This document shows, piece after piece, positions 41,915 to 51,000 of a stretch of 64,000 bases of DNA. The stretch lies in assembly GCA_019057795.1 (NCBI GenBank), contig JAHLWS010000082.1, forward strand, positions 97,538-161,537, given 5' to 3'. Below the pieces are notes generated by a model. It had not been told where the DNA came from. It saw only the letters and a program-made list of their open reading frames with translations, and searched no databases. The first letter of the stretch is position 1; the number at the start of each line of letters is the position of its first letter. The DNA is from Promethearchaeota archaeon (GTDB lineage: Archaea; Asgardarchaeota; Lokiarchaeia; Sigyniarchaeales; SOKP01). A program made the position numbers and the translations under genes.

Positions 41915-42421
41915 TTACATAAGTTTTTTAAATAATTTCTGGGTTTCAGCAACTTCATTTCTCAAAGCATCTATTCCTTTGAGAAAGATTTTTTTTAATT
42001 TGTATCCGTCTTCGAGTCTAATAAAAATTTGAGGTGGGGATAAGGCTATTTCCGTAATTTTATAAGCCGCAGCTATAACCCCTTCGACCATTAACAAATG
42101 TTTTACAAGGATATTACAAAAACCATGCGATTGTCCTTCAAGGGTTAATGTATAATCGTTGTCGCCTGGACCACTTACTATATTTAATTTTAATATTGTG
42201 TGCTCTGGTAGTTCTGGAGCTTGTTCTACTTCTTCTTCTTCTTCCGATTCAACTTTTTCAGTCTGTTCAGGTGTTTCAGCAAGAGGTGTCTCGTCCTTTT
42301 TCACAGATTCACTTGATACATCGGGGTAATGGCTATCTATATCTTCCTTGTCAAATATATCTTCTTCCTCGTCTTCAAGCTTGCTATCTTCTTCCTTTGG
42401 TCCAACTTTTTTTTTTGCCAC
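41915..42421 (-). CDS. rpoL: DNA-directed RNA polymerase subunit L (Rpo11) with long acidic N-terminal extension
   Basis: 168 residues. The last ~95 are the Rpo11/Rpb11 fold: 'YTLTLEGQSHGFCNILVKHL' matches the conserved 'GEdHTlgN-L' region, followed by 'AAYKITEIALSPPQIFIRLE' and a C-terminal helix. It dimerises with Rpo3 in polymerase assembly. The first ~75 residues are an extension full of glutamate, aspartate and serine that most Rpo11 proteins (about 90-100 residues) lack. The key histidine of 'HTLGN' is shifted (SHGFCN). It shares a region with csl4, as in other archaea. Confidence 0.85.
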   Translation of the reverse strand: MAKKKVGPKEEDSKLEDEEEDIFDKEDIDSHYPDVSSESVKKDETPLAETPEQTEKVESEEEEEVEQAPELPEHTILKLNIVSGPGDNDYTLTLEGQSHGFCNILVKHLLMVEGVIAAAYKITEIALSPPQIFIRLEDGYKLKKIFLKGIDALRNEVAETQKLFKKLM

Positions 42422-42512
42422 TATATTCTACCAAAATCTGTGAATCTAATTTCTCTAATATAGAATTAAATAAATGTTTTTTGGTTAATTTTAAAAAAAG
42501 GGTTGACTCAAA

Positions 42513-42914
42513 TTAAGGCCACCATTCAGAAGACGGCGTATGAGGAAAATCTTCGCCGTACCATAATTCTCCTTCTTTTGCCTTTCTTTCGTAAAACCTG
42601 TGGTACTTCTCGTAACATTTAACGCAAAACCACTCCTTCATATGGGAATTAAAGGTCATGTCGCAGGTTCGGGAGCCGCACAAGACACATACGCAAATGG
42701 AGCTATCCCACGCGTATGCTAACTTGCTCTGCTTATCCGATAATTCCCAAACACGCTTCCCGTCCGCTTCGCTTTCTGTAGGCCTTAAACCTTTTCCTTC
42801 GTCCAATAACTTTCTCGTCTCAACGCGCTTAGCTGTAGAAATTACTTCTCTCAAGGCGTTTCGAAACCTTACCAGTTGAGGGTGCCGGACGGAAATCGTT
42901 CTTTTTTTTCTCAT
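42513..42914 (-). CDS. hypothetical zinc-finger protein, ~133 aa
   Basis: The frame is open further upstream, but the ATG giving MRKKRTISVRHPQLVRFRNA is the sensible start because the residues before it are hydrophobic low-complexity and fall in the gap after the preceding gene. It has 'CVCVLCGSRTCD' and then 'WFCVKCYEKYHRFYERK', which could hold one zinc ion, and ends 'FPHTPSSEWWP'. Codon use and G+C are higher than in neighbours. Family not recognised. It lies in a same-strand run with the Csl4 and Rpo11 genes. Confidence 0.6.
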   Translation of the reverse strand: MRKKRTISVRHPQLVRFRNALREVISTAKRVETRKLLDEGKGLRPTESEADGKRVWELSDKQSKLAYAWDSSICVCVLCGSRTCDMTFNSHMKEWFCVKCYEKYHRFYERKAKEGELWYGEDFPHTPSSEWWP

Positions 42915-43027
42915 CGTTATCCTTACCAAGTAAACTTTCCTATTTAAATCAAACGCCCGCGCTAATTTTTTAAAAATAAAAATTAAAAGAATTGTATTCC
43001 GATAAAAGACTAAAAAGATAAGCAATT

Positions 43028-43249
43028 TTATAAATATCGATTAGCTAACTCTTTTAATCTTTCAGTTGCTAAATATTGGAGATCTTTAGGGCCAAACAAC
43101 GAGATTTTTATTGAATTTCCTTCAACTTTACAGTTTAAGGTAAGATAATTTATTTTTTTTTGAACTTCTTCAAGAAATTTAATAGTGTTATTTAACTCCC
43201 CATTTGAGTTATAAAAGTGTATTACTTTTCTTCCACCACGGCTACCCAA
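43028..43249 (-). CDS. small protein between csl4 and the zinc-finger gene (weakly Pcc1-like)
   Basis: 73 residues: 'GELNNTIKFLEEVQKKINYL' helix then strands 'TLNCKVEGNSIKISLFGPKD' and a final helix 'YLATERLKELANRY'. The alpha-beta pattern and the genomic position near the exosome subunit recall Pcc1-type small archaeal proteins, but the match is weak and I give no gene name. It starts 29 bases after csl4 and is probably in its transcript. Confidence 0.45.
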   Translation of the reverse strand: MGSRGGRKVIHFYNSNGELNNTIKFLEEVQKKINYLTLNCKVEGNSIKISLFGPKDLQYLATERLKELANRYL

Positions 43250-43278
43250 GAATAAAACCTTTAAAAAATAGTTCTTTT

Positions 43279-43875
43279 TTAATATCTTAAGTTTTCGGTT
43301 ACATTTCCGTAATCGTCTGCTAATTTTCTGCTTTCAAGATTTCCACATCTGGGACATCTTAATCTATCTAACCCTATCTTCTTAAGAGTTGTTCCACATA
43401 TTAAGCAATCAGCATGAATAACTCCAAAATTTCTTCCAGAGGTGCTTAATTTATATTCGTTATAATTCTGTTCAATTACTTTTGCTCGAATAATATCGGT
43501 AGTTTGAAAAGCATCTGAGATCCTCTCAATGTATTTTTTAGATATCTGAGAAACATGAATATTTCCAAAATAAGAGCTATTAAAATGAATTTTTCCATTG
43601 ATTGTATGAAAATTAAGGCCCACAGAATACTGTCTTAAAAACAGGGCTGTGCCGATTACCCGATCGCCAATCTCTACTGTTTTTCGATTTTCTTCTTGAT
43701 GGCCCCTTACTTCTATTAATCTTTTGTTCGTATCAATATTGATTATTCCAGTTTTAGTTGCAATAATTTGACCCTCTTTTACATAAGTAGACTGTTTATC
43801 GGGTAGAAATTCTTCTACAACACCTAAATATTGACCCGTAAGAACGATTTCTTTATTTTTCGCTGATTCTTTCAT
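43279..43875 (-). CDS. csl4: exosome RNA-binding protein Csl4
   Basis: 198 residues. The N-terminal domain ('GQYLGVVEEFLPDKQSTYVK', 'GIINIDTNKRLIEV'), an S1 domain ('VEIGDRVIGTALFLRQYSVG', 'GNIHVSQISKKYIERISDAF', 'STSGRNFGVIHADC') and a C-terminal zinc ribbon ('CLICGTTLKK', 'LRCPRCGN') are the three parts of Csl4. It caps the archaeal exosome and recruits RNA. A methylase gene lies divergently 86 bases away, a pairing seen in other archaea. Confidence 0.92.
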   Translation of the reverse strand: MKESAKNKEIVLTGQYLGVVEEFLPDKQSTYVKEGQIIATKTGIINIDTNKRLIEVRGHQEENRKTVEIGDRVIGTALFLRQYSVGLNFHTINGKIHFNSSYFGNIHVSQISKKYIERISDAFQTTDIIRAKVIEQNYNEYKLSTSGRNFGVIHADCLICGTTLKKIGLDRLRCPRCGNLESRKLADDYGNVTENLRY

Positions 43876-43961
43876 AATTTTAACAAAAATCTTTTAATTT
43901 CCCTATTAAATTATAATTAATTAACACAATTAAGTTTTTTCATAATTTTTCATAAACAGAT

Positions 43962-44600
43962 ATGAGAAAAAAAGATTTAATTTCGTTAATTCAAAAAACA
44001 GAAGTATTTTCTAATCCCAAAATCGAGTTAGAGCAATATTGCACTGATGCGAATAGTGCGGTAGACATCATATATTTTGCAGGAGTTGAATTTAACGACA
44101 TAAAAAACCGATTAATAATCGATCTTGGCGCAGGAACTGGCAGACTATCGATCTCTTGCGCGTACCTTCAAGCTAAGTATGTTTTAAGCATTGATATAGA
44201 TTTTGACGCGATAAAGGTTTTAAAAGGAAATGTTAAAGATTTGAACCTTGAAGCTGTAATTTTACCTATGTGCGCTGACATTAATAGGTTTGAAATCTCA
44301 GCGCATTTATATCCTAAAGAGTTAAATATCACGACAATTATGAACCCGCCTTTTGGAGTGCAAAAAAAAACCGCTGATAGATTTTTTTTACAAAAAGCCT
44401 TTTCTTTCTCGGATGTAGTTTATTCGATTCATTTAGCCAATGAAAAAGTTCATAATTTTATATCTAAATTTGTAAGCTCAAAAAACTGGAGTATTAATTA
44501 CGTATTACCTTTTAATTTAGTTTTAGAAAGGTCTTTTCCGTTCCATACAAAAAAGACAAAAAAAGTTGCTGTAAATGTTTATAGATTTATTAAAAATTAA
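43962..44600 (+). CDS. METTL5-like RNA/DNA N6-adenine methyltransferase (COG2263)
   Basis: 212 residues. An N-terminal 'ELEQYCTDANSAVDIIYFAG', the SAM-binding 'IDLGAGTGRLSISCAYL' with D54-L-G-A-G-T-G60, an acidic strand end 'VLSIDIDFDA', and the catalytic NPPFG at 128-132. The order and the early 'LEQYxT' motif fit archaeal METTL5/COG2263 proteins, which methylate adenine in small-subunit rRNA in eukaryotes. Its place next to csl4 supports an RNA role. The exact target is unknown. Confidence 0.85.
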   Translation: MRKKDLISLIQKTEVFSNPKIELEQYCTDANSAVDIIYFAGVEFNDIKNRLIIDLGAGTGRLSISCAYLQAKYVLSIDIDFDAIKVLKGNVKDLNLEAVILPMCADINRFEISAHLYPKELNITTIMNPPFGVQKKTADRFFLQKAFSFSDVVYSIHLANEKVHNFISKFVSSKNWSINYVLPFNLVLERSFPFHTKKTKKVAVNVYRFIKN

Positions 44601-44616
44601 AAAAAAATAGACTTAA

Positions 44617-45921
44617 TTATTGAAATTTTTTCCAAGAATCTAATTGTTTAGGATAATTAGCATTTGCCCCTAAGAATTCTTCAATTCTTAACAACTGGTT
44701 ATATTTACAATTTCGATCAGATCTTGCCGTTGCGCCCGTTTTTAATTGTCCTGTACAAAGTCCAACTGCTAAATCTGCTATGAAGGGATCTTCAGTTTCG
44801 CCCGAACGATGGGATACCATAACATTAAATCCATTTTTGAAGGACATTTTTGCAGCATTTATTGCCTCAGTCAGCGAACCTATTTGATTTACTTTTAATA
44901 ACAACGCATTTCCCGCTTTTTCTTTAATTGCCCTTTCAAGTATTTTTATATTAGTAACTGTAAGGTCATCATCTACAATTTGTATTGATTTATCGACTTT
45001 AGCAGTTAAATTGGCAAAACCACTAAACGCTTTTTCGTCAAATGGATCCTCTATTGACTTAAATGGATAATCTTTAATTAAATCAAGATAATACTGTAAC
45101 AATTCCCCTTCGGTTAACTTCTTACCGTCAATATTATATGTACCATCCTCAAAAAATTCACTCGCAGCCGCATCCATTCCTAGGAAAAAATCAGTTCCCA
45201 TTAAAAAGCCCGCTTCCTCAATTGCTTCTATAATAATATCTACAGCATCTTTAGTTAAGGATAAGTTCGGGGCGAAGCCACCCTCATCACCCACATTAGT
45301 TGCTGAAGGCCCATATTTTTTGGCTAATAACTTCTTTAATGTTTGATACACCTCTGAGACGTTTTGGATTGCTTGAGCGAAATTTGGTGCTCCTAAGGGT
45401 AATATCATAAATTCTTGTATCGATAAATTATTGCCCGCATGTTCCCCCCCATTTATAATATTGCAGCATGGTAATGGTAATAAGAAATCTTTTCGAGTCT
45501 TATGATATGCTAATTCATGGAGATGAGCAAATAATGGTTTCTCAGATATAAGCGCAGCTAACTTTGCAACAGCTAAAGACACTGAAAGTATTGCATTGGC
45601 ACCCAAGTTGCTTTTGTTTTCAGTGCCATCAATTGAAAGCATTTCTTTATCTAACTTTTCTTGTTCCCTCACATCAAATCCGTTTAATTTTTTCCCTAAA
45701 ATATCGTTAACATTTGATACTGCTTTAGTTACATGTTTACCTAAGAAAGCAACTCCTCCATCTCTCAATTCAAGAGCCTCTAAAACACCTGTTGATGCGC
45801 CTGAAGGAACAGCCGCTCTTGCATAAATCTTACCTACATAAACATCGGTTTCAACTGTCGGATTTCCACGCGAATCTAAAATCCAACGAGACTTAATTTC
45901 TGTAATTTTAAAGTCAGTCAT
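44617..45921 (-). CDS. eno: enolase
   Basis: 434 residues. 'KSRWILDSRGNPTVETDVYV' and 'AVPSGASTGVLEALELRDG' at the start, 'INGGEHAGNNLSIQEFMILP', 'NVGDEGGFAPNLS', the metal-site 'IEDPFDE' and 'VDDDLTVTN', the catalytic lysine in 'LLKVNQIGSLTEA', and 'VSHRSGETEDPFIADLAVGL' near the end. All active-site blocks are intact. It converts 2-phosphoglycerate to phosphoenolpyruvate in glycolysis and gluconeogenesis. Convergent with the methylase gene; length is normal. Confidence 0.97.
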   Translation of the reverse strand: MTDFKITEIKSRWILDSRGNPTVETDVYVGKIYARAAVPSGASTGVLEALELRDGGVAFLGKHVTKAVSNVNDILGKKLNGFDVREQEKLDKEMLSIDGTENKSNLGANAILSVSLAVAKLAALISEKPLFAHLHELAYHKTRKDFLLPLPCCNIINGGEHAGNNLSIQEFMILPLGAPNFAQAIQNVSEVYQTLKKLLAKKYGPSATNVGDEGGFAPNLSLTKDAVDIIIEAIEEAGFLMGTDFFLGMDAAASEFFEDGTYNIDGKKLTEGELLQYYLDLIKDYPFKSIEDPFDEKAFSGFANLTAKVDKSIQIVDDDLTVTNIKILERAIKEKAGNALLLKVNQIGSLTEAINAAKMSFKNGFNVMVSHRSGETEDPFIADLAVGLCTGQLKTGATARSDRNCKYNQLLRIEEFLGANANYPKQLDSWKKFQ

Positions 45922-46039
45922 TCTAAAAATTCCTATTCTGTTTATTAAAGTTCTGTAATAATAATAAATAAAGAAACTTTAATTCTTAATAATATTTTTT
46001 TATATATTATTATAAGCTTTATTAGAATTTAGTGTTTAA

Positions 46040-47011
46040 ATGTCAACAGATAACAGACCTTGGGTAGAAAAGTATAGACCTCGCCTTTTAGGTGATGTCG
46101 TTAATCAAAAGGGAATTATAAAGCGTTTACAACAATTTATTAAGGATAAATCGATGCCCCACCTTATATTTGCTGGTCCAGCAGGTACTGGGAAAACAAC
46201 TTCTGCTCTAGCAATGGTTAGGGGACTGTATGGTAGAAAAATGGCGATTAATACTACTTTTTTGGAATTAAATGCAAGCGATGCAAGAGGTATTAATGTT
46301 ATCAGAACTTACATTAAGGATTTTGCAAAAGCAAAACCTCCGTCTGACATACCGTTCAAAATTTTAATCTTAGACGAGGCGGACAATATGACGGCGCCTG
46401 CTCAGCAAGCACTAAGGAGAACAATGGAAAAATACACAAAAAATTGTAGGATGGTTTTAATTTGTAACTATTCTAATAAAATTATCCCCCCAATCCAATC
46501 TAGATGCGTTGTTTTTAGATTTTCCTCTTTGAATAATGAGGACATTAAAGAGAGAATAAAATATATCGCTAATCAAGAACAAATGAGCCTAACACCAGAT
46601 GGGTTAATTGCTTTAGTAGATGTATCGAAGGGAGACTGTCGTCGAGCTATAAATTACTTGCAATCTTGCGGTACAATTTCAAAAAAAATCGATCAAGATA
46701 TAGTTTTTCGTGTTGCTGGCGAAGTACCATCAGATAAAATAAGAGAAATTTTAAAAACTGCTATTGAAGGGCAATTACAATTTTCCTTGAAATTACTTAA
46801 CGATATCATAAGAGAATACGGTTTGTCGGGCATCAATATTATTAAAAATATACATCGAGAGATTTATGACTTACAAATTTCAGAAAACCTGAAAATTGAG
46901 CTTTCTAAACTCTTAGCTGAATCGGAATACCGATTAAGCCAAGGAGGTACGGAAGAGATTCAATTACAAGCGTTATTAGCCAATATTGTTATGTTGCATG
47001 AAATTAAATAA
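46040..47011 (+). CDS. rfcS: replication factor C small subunit
   Basis: 323 residues. RFC box start 'PWVEKYRPRLLGDVVNQKGI', Walker A GPAGTGKT at 46-53, Walker B 'ILILDEADNMTAPAQQALRR', the sensor and SRC arginine finger in 'PPIQSRCVVFRF', and the C-terminal collar ('GDCRRAINYLQSCG'). It loads PCNA. TATA-like sequence is found about 30 bases upstream. Its 3' end overlaps the convergent truA by 36 bases. RfcL is not in the window. Confidence 0.96.
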   Translation: MSTDNRPWVEKYRPRLLGDVVNQKGIIKRLQQFIKDKSMPHLIFAGPAGTGKTTSALAMVRGLYGRKMAINTTFLELNASDARGINVIRTYIKDFAKAKPPSDIPFKILILDEADNMTAPAQQALRRTMEKYTKNCRMVLICNYSNKIIPPIQSRCVVFRFSSLNNEDIKERIKYIANQEQMSLTPDGLIALVDVSKGDCRRAINYLQSCGTISKKIDQDIVFRVAGEVPSDKIREILKTAIEGQLQFSLKLLNDIIREYGLSGINIIKNIHREIYDLQISENLKIELSKLLAESEYRLSQGGTEEIQLQALLANIVMLHEIK

Positions 47012-47836
47012 TTTTTTTTTTAAAGCGAATTTTTGCTCTTGCTCTCTAAAATATTTATCCCTTCTCTCTTCTGATTTATTATCGATTACGAAACTTACAT
47101 TATTACCATAGTTGATATCCCACAAGATCAATCCAAAAGGATCAGCAGGTTGATAAGAGATATCTTTGGATGGGTCAAATAAATCAATAAATTCTTCATA
47201 ACTGATTTTACCAAAGCCTACTTCTAAAATCTTAGCTACCATTCGTCTTATTTGTTGCCTTAGAAAAGCTCTGCTTTTAAAATCGAACATAATAAAATTC
47301 CCTTCTATATTAATTGAGGTCGTAATCATATCTCTAATGTATTTTACTTTTTCTTTTCCTGGCTTAGAAAAATTTTTAAAGTTATGTCGTCCCTCTAGAG
47401 CCTTACATACCTTTTTCATCGCCTTAAAATTAACTATGGAGTCATCTTTAAGGATGGCTTTTGGATATGGCATAATATATTTGTAATGCCTAAACTGTGC
47501 GTTATATCTTGAATAAAAGTCTGTTGGAACTTTTGAATAAGCCCAGAGGCCAATATTTTTTGGCAAAGCAGAATTTATCTCCATCAATATGGGTATTTTT
47601 TCAGTAATAAAAGAAAATGTTGATCCTCGAGCTGAAACTAACCTATCGGTTCTGCTTGCCACCTCGAAACCCGATTTCTTAGATTCATGTATATAATTCT
47701 TTTCTTGTAAAGCTGTTAGTAAGCAGTCTTCAATAGTTAAACAATTGGGTTGTCGTTGAGAACCGAAATATTCCTCCGCTCCTATGTAATAAAATTTAAA
47801 GAGATATCTTGTTTTTTCCATTCCTAATAATTTCAT
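46976..47836 (-). CDS. truA: tRNA pseudouridine synthase TruA
   Basis: 286 residues. 'YLFKFYYIGAEEYFGSQRQP' at the start, the catalytic aspartate D64 in 'VASRTDRLVSARG', 'SRYNAQFRHYKYIMP', 'ALEGRHNFKNFSKPGKEK' and 'RAFLRQQIRRMVAKILEVG'. It makes pseudouridine in the tRNA anticodon stem (positions 38-40). The first ATG gives MKLLGMEKTRYL; the second may be the true start. It overlaps rfcS tail to tail. Confidence 0.93.
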   Translation of the reverse strand: MKLLGMEKTRYLFKFYYIGAEEYFGSQRQPNCLTIEDCLLTALQEKNYIHESKKSGFEVASRTDRLVSARGSTFSFITEKIPILMEINSALPKNIGLWAYSKVPTDFYSRYNAQFRHYKYIMPYPKAILKDDSIVNFKAMKKVCKALEGRHNFKNFSKPGKEKVKYIRDMITTSINIEGNFIMFDFKSRAFLRQQIRRMVAKILEVGFGKISYEEFIDLFDPSKDISYQPADPFGLILWDINYGNNVSFVIDNKSEERRDKYFREQEQKFALKKKLFNFMQHNNIG

Positions 47837-48013
47837 CTTTAAAATTATATTAATTTTATGTATGAAATCGGAATTTTCAAATAAAATAAACTCATGTTAT
47901 AATATTGAGATTAATTAATTTATCAAAAAATAATCTTTTAATGGAATTTAACATTTATATTTTTAAATTTCATATGATAATTTCAGTATATTAAAAGCGT
48001 TTAGAAAGAGAAT

Positions 48014-51000
48014 ATGTCCAAAATTTATTCATCATTAAAAAACTCACGAGATCGTTTAAGAGCGAGTATTACAATAAAATCATATAATGTTTTATTTTTC
48101 TCCGCATTGTTTTTAGTTTTATTTTTATCTATTCTCATAAGGTTATCTCCAATTGCATCGGGGAATTACTTAATTAAAGCTTTTGACCCGTGGATACAAT
48201 ATTACAACGCCGAATACCTATCAACACACTCTGTTTTCGAATATTTTAATTGGATTGATTATAAAAGTTGGTATCCAGAGGGATACGCTCGTGGAAATCT
48301 TAGACCTGGGTTAACATTCACTGTAGTAACTATATTTCAAATAATTAATTCAATTGGGATTCCAATATCCCTTTATGATGTTTGTTTCTATTTTCCCGCT
48401 TTTATGGGCGGAGCTTCTGTTTTAGCGATCTACCTCTTGGGAAAAGAAGTGCTAGACCGAAGATGTGGGCTAGTGGCTGCGTTCTTCTTGGCGTTTAATC
48501 CGGGGTTTATGCAACGAACAATGGCGGGTTTTTTTGATAATGAAACAATTGGTGTATTTGCAACTCTCATGACATTATATTTCTTTGTTAAAACTTTACG
48601 AACAGGTAAAATCCTCGATTCCTTTTTGGGTGGTTTATTTTTAGGATATTTAGCCTTGAGTTGGGGTGGATATAATTTTGTATATTTAATTCTACCCCTG
48701 GTATGTGGTATTTTAGTCTTACTCAAAAAGTACGACTCAAATGTCTTAATAGCGTATGCAGGAATCGAAGGTGTAGGAATATTAGTTTTTTCATATGGTT
48801 CTACTTTCAACTATGCTAGCTTTTTCAATAGTTTGGAACTATTTGGAATTTTTCTTTTTACAATATTACTAATCATTTTTCATATGATTCATATAAAGAA
48901 AGGTGATTATCCTCGATTATATAACGGCTTATTAGACTTAATAAAATGGGGCTTAATACCGCTTGTTGTAGTAGGAGGCATAATTATATGGGTGGCACCT
49001 GATTTACTTCCATTTGGATTTGGGAATAGATTAATGAGCGTTATAAATCCTTTGGTTCGAGATGGTTTGAATCTTGTTTCGTCTGTAGCCGAACACATGC
49101 CAAGTTCTTGGAGCGTATTCTACTATAATACTTTAATCCCCCTAATGCTTTTACCCCTTGGGTTGTTCTTCTTGTTCAAAAGAGGTAACTCTGCGGATTT
49201 TTTATTAATAACTTTTATGATTTTGCTCTTTTACTTTACCGGTAGTATGATACGAATAATATTATTGTTTGCTCCTGCTGCATGTTTGGTAGGTGCCTAC
49301 GGATTAGTTAGCGTTTTGAAAATTTTTGGCAGTTTTTTTGGAGAAAAAAGAATGGGAATCAGTAGGAAACGAAAACGCCAAGTTAAAAGAATGGTAGGGA
49401 AATCTGAAATTGGCGCGGTTTACTTTATTGTTGGAATAATGTTATTCGTCCAAGTAATCCATGCCTCTAATATGGCTACTCTTACACTGTCACAAAGTCA
49501 AATTGCACCAGGAGATTTTCATGATTGGGAAGAAACGCTAACCTGGATGAAAACAAACCTTCCTGGAACGAGCGTTGTCGTGTCGTGGTGGGACTACGGT
49601 TATTGGATCACTCCAATAGGAAACATGACTACGGTTAACGATAATGGAACAATTAATGGAACACGAATAGGTATGACGGGAATGGCACTAATGCAAACAA
49701 ACGAGATATATAGCGCCAAAGTTTTTAAAGCACTAAAAGCAGATTATGTCTTAGTCTATTTTGGAATGCTCTATCCGAATTTAGGCGGTGATGAAGGTAA
49801 ATGGCCGTGGATGGTAAGGATTTGTAACGATCACTACGAAACCTATAAAAATTATGGCATGGAGGAGGATAATTGGGCTCCAAATTCTGTGTTTGTTGAA
49901 AGCGAATATTTTAACGATACTCTTTCGAAGCCAACAGCAAAATGGTTCGATAGTACACTAGTAAAATTAATGTTTTCTGGAATTGAAACTGACCCCCCAC
50001 CAGACCCAAGAAACCCCCGAACCTTTGAGGAGGTTTATCGTCGCGAGATTAACTCGAGAACAGATGACGAAGGGAACCTATATGTTACTCACATACCAGA
50101 AGATGGAGAATACAATTTTGGAGTATTTAGAGAATTATATTTCTCTACAAACGGGATGGTTAAATTATTTAGTCTTGATTATACTGCTTTGGATTCAAGT
50201 TTTCAAATAGAAAACCCCGAAGTATTCGATACCGGTTATGCAACTTTCAAGATAAAAAACACAGGATCGAAAGATTTAACTATTTCCGATGTCAGAATAA
50301 ATAATATGAGTTATGATTTCGATTTGGGTAAAGGTAGTAGTACACATATACTAAATGCCCTCGAAAATGACTTGGTTTGGGTTGATATAAAAACAAGCAA
50401 TCAATCCTTTCAAATTAACGATGTCGTAAAAATTACAGTAGAAGCTGAATCAGTAGCCTTGGATGATAAACCTTATATCTTTACAAATAGTACGAACAAT
50501 TTCTTTGTTGAAGAAGCTAGGGAAGGAGACATAAAAATTAATAAACCTAATAGTAAAGTTGTCCAAATCAATGCGACTAATAGTGAGATATATCTCGAAG
50601 TTGAGAATACTGGAGATGCAACCGTGATCTTGAAAGATTTTTATGTAGATAACGAAAATAATACCTTTGTAGATAAGCATTATATATCTGGTTCCCCTAT
50701 ATTAGAACCTGGCCAAAAAGCTTATGTCAAAATAACAAATTCAACAGTTCAGTTTTATCCGTTCAACGGAACTGAACATAAAATAGGTGTTATTACTCCA
50801 AATAACATCAAAGATGAGCTATTATTTACGTCGAATTATGAAGATTTCAAAATTTCAATTGTAGATGAAAGTAGAATTGCTTCACCTGAAGCCTTAATTG
50901 CTACTCACAGCGATTTTAGGAAACATATTCCAATTAATTTTGACAATACTTACGCATATACTTACGATAACGGAACTACTATGGTTAATATTAAAATTAA

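Noticed and set aside
42915..43025. 37 extra N-terminal residues on the zinc-finger protein
   Set aside because: Hydrophobic low-complexity read-through of the intergenic region; MRKKRTISV is the more natural start.
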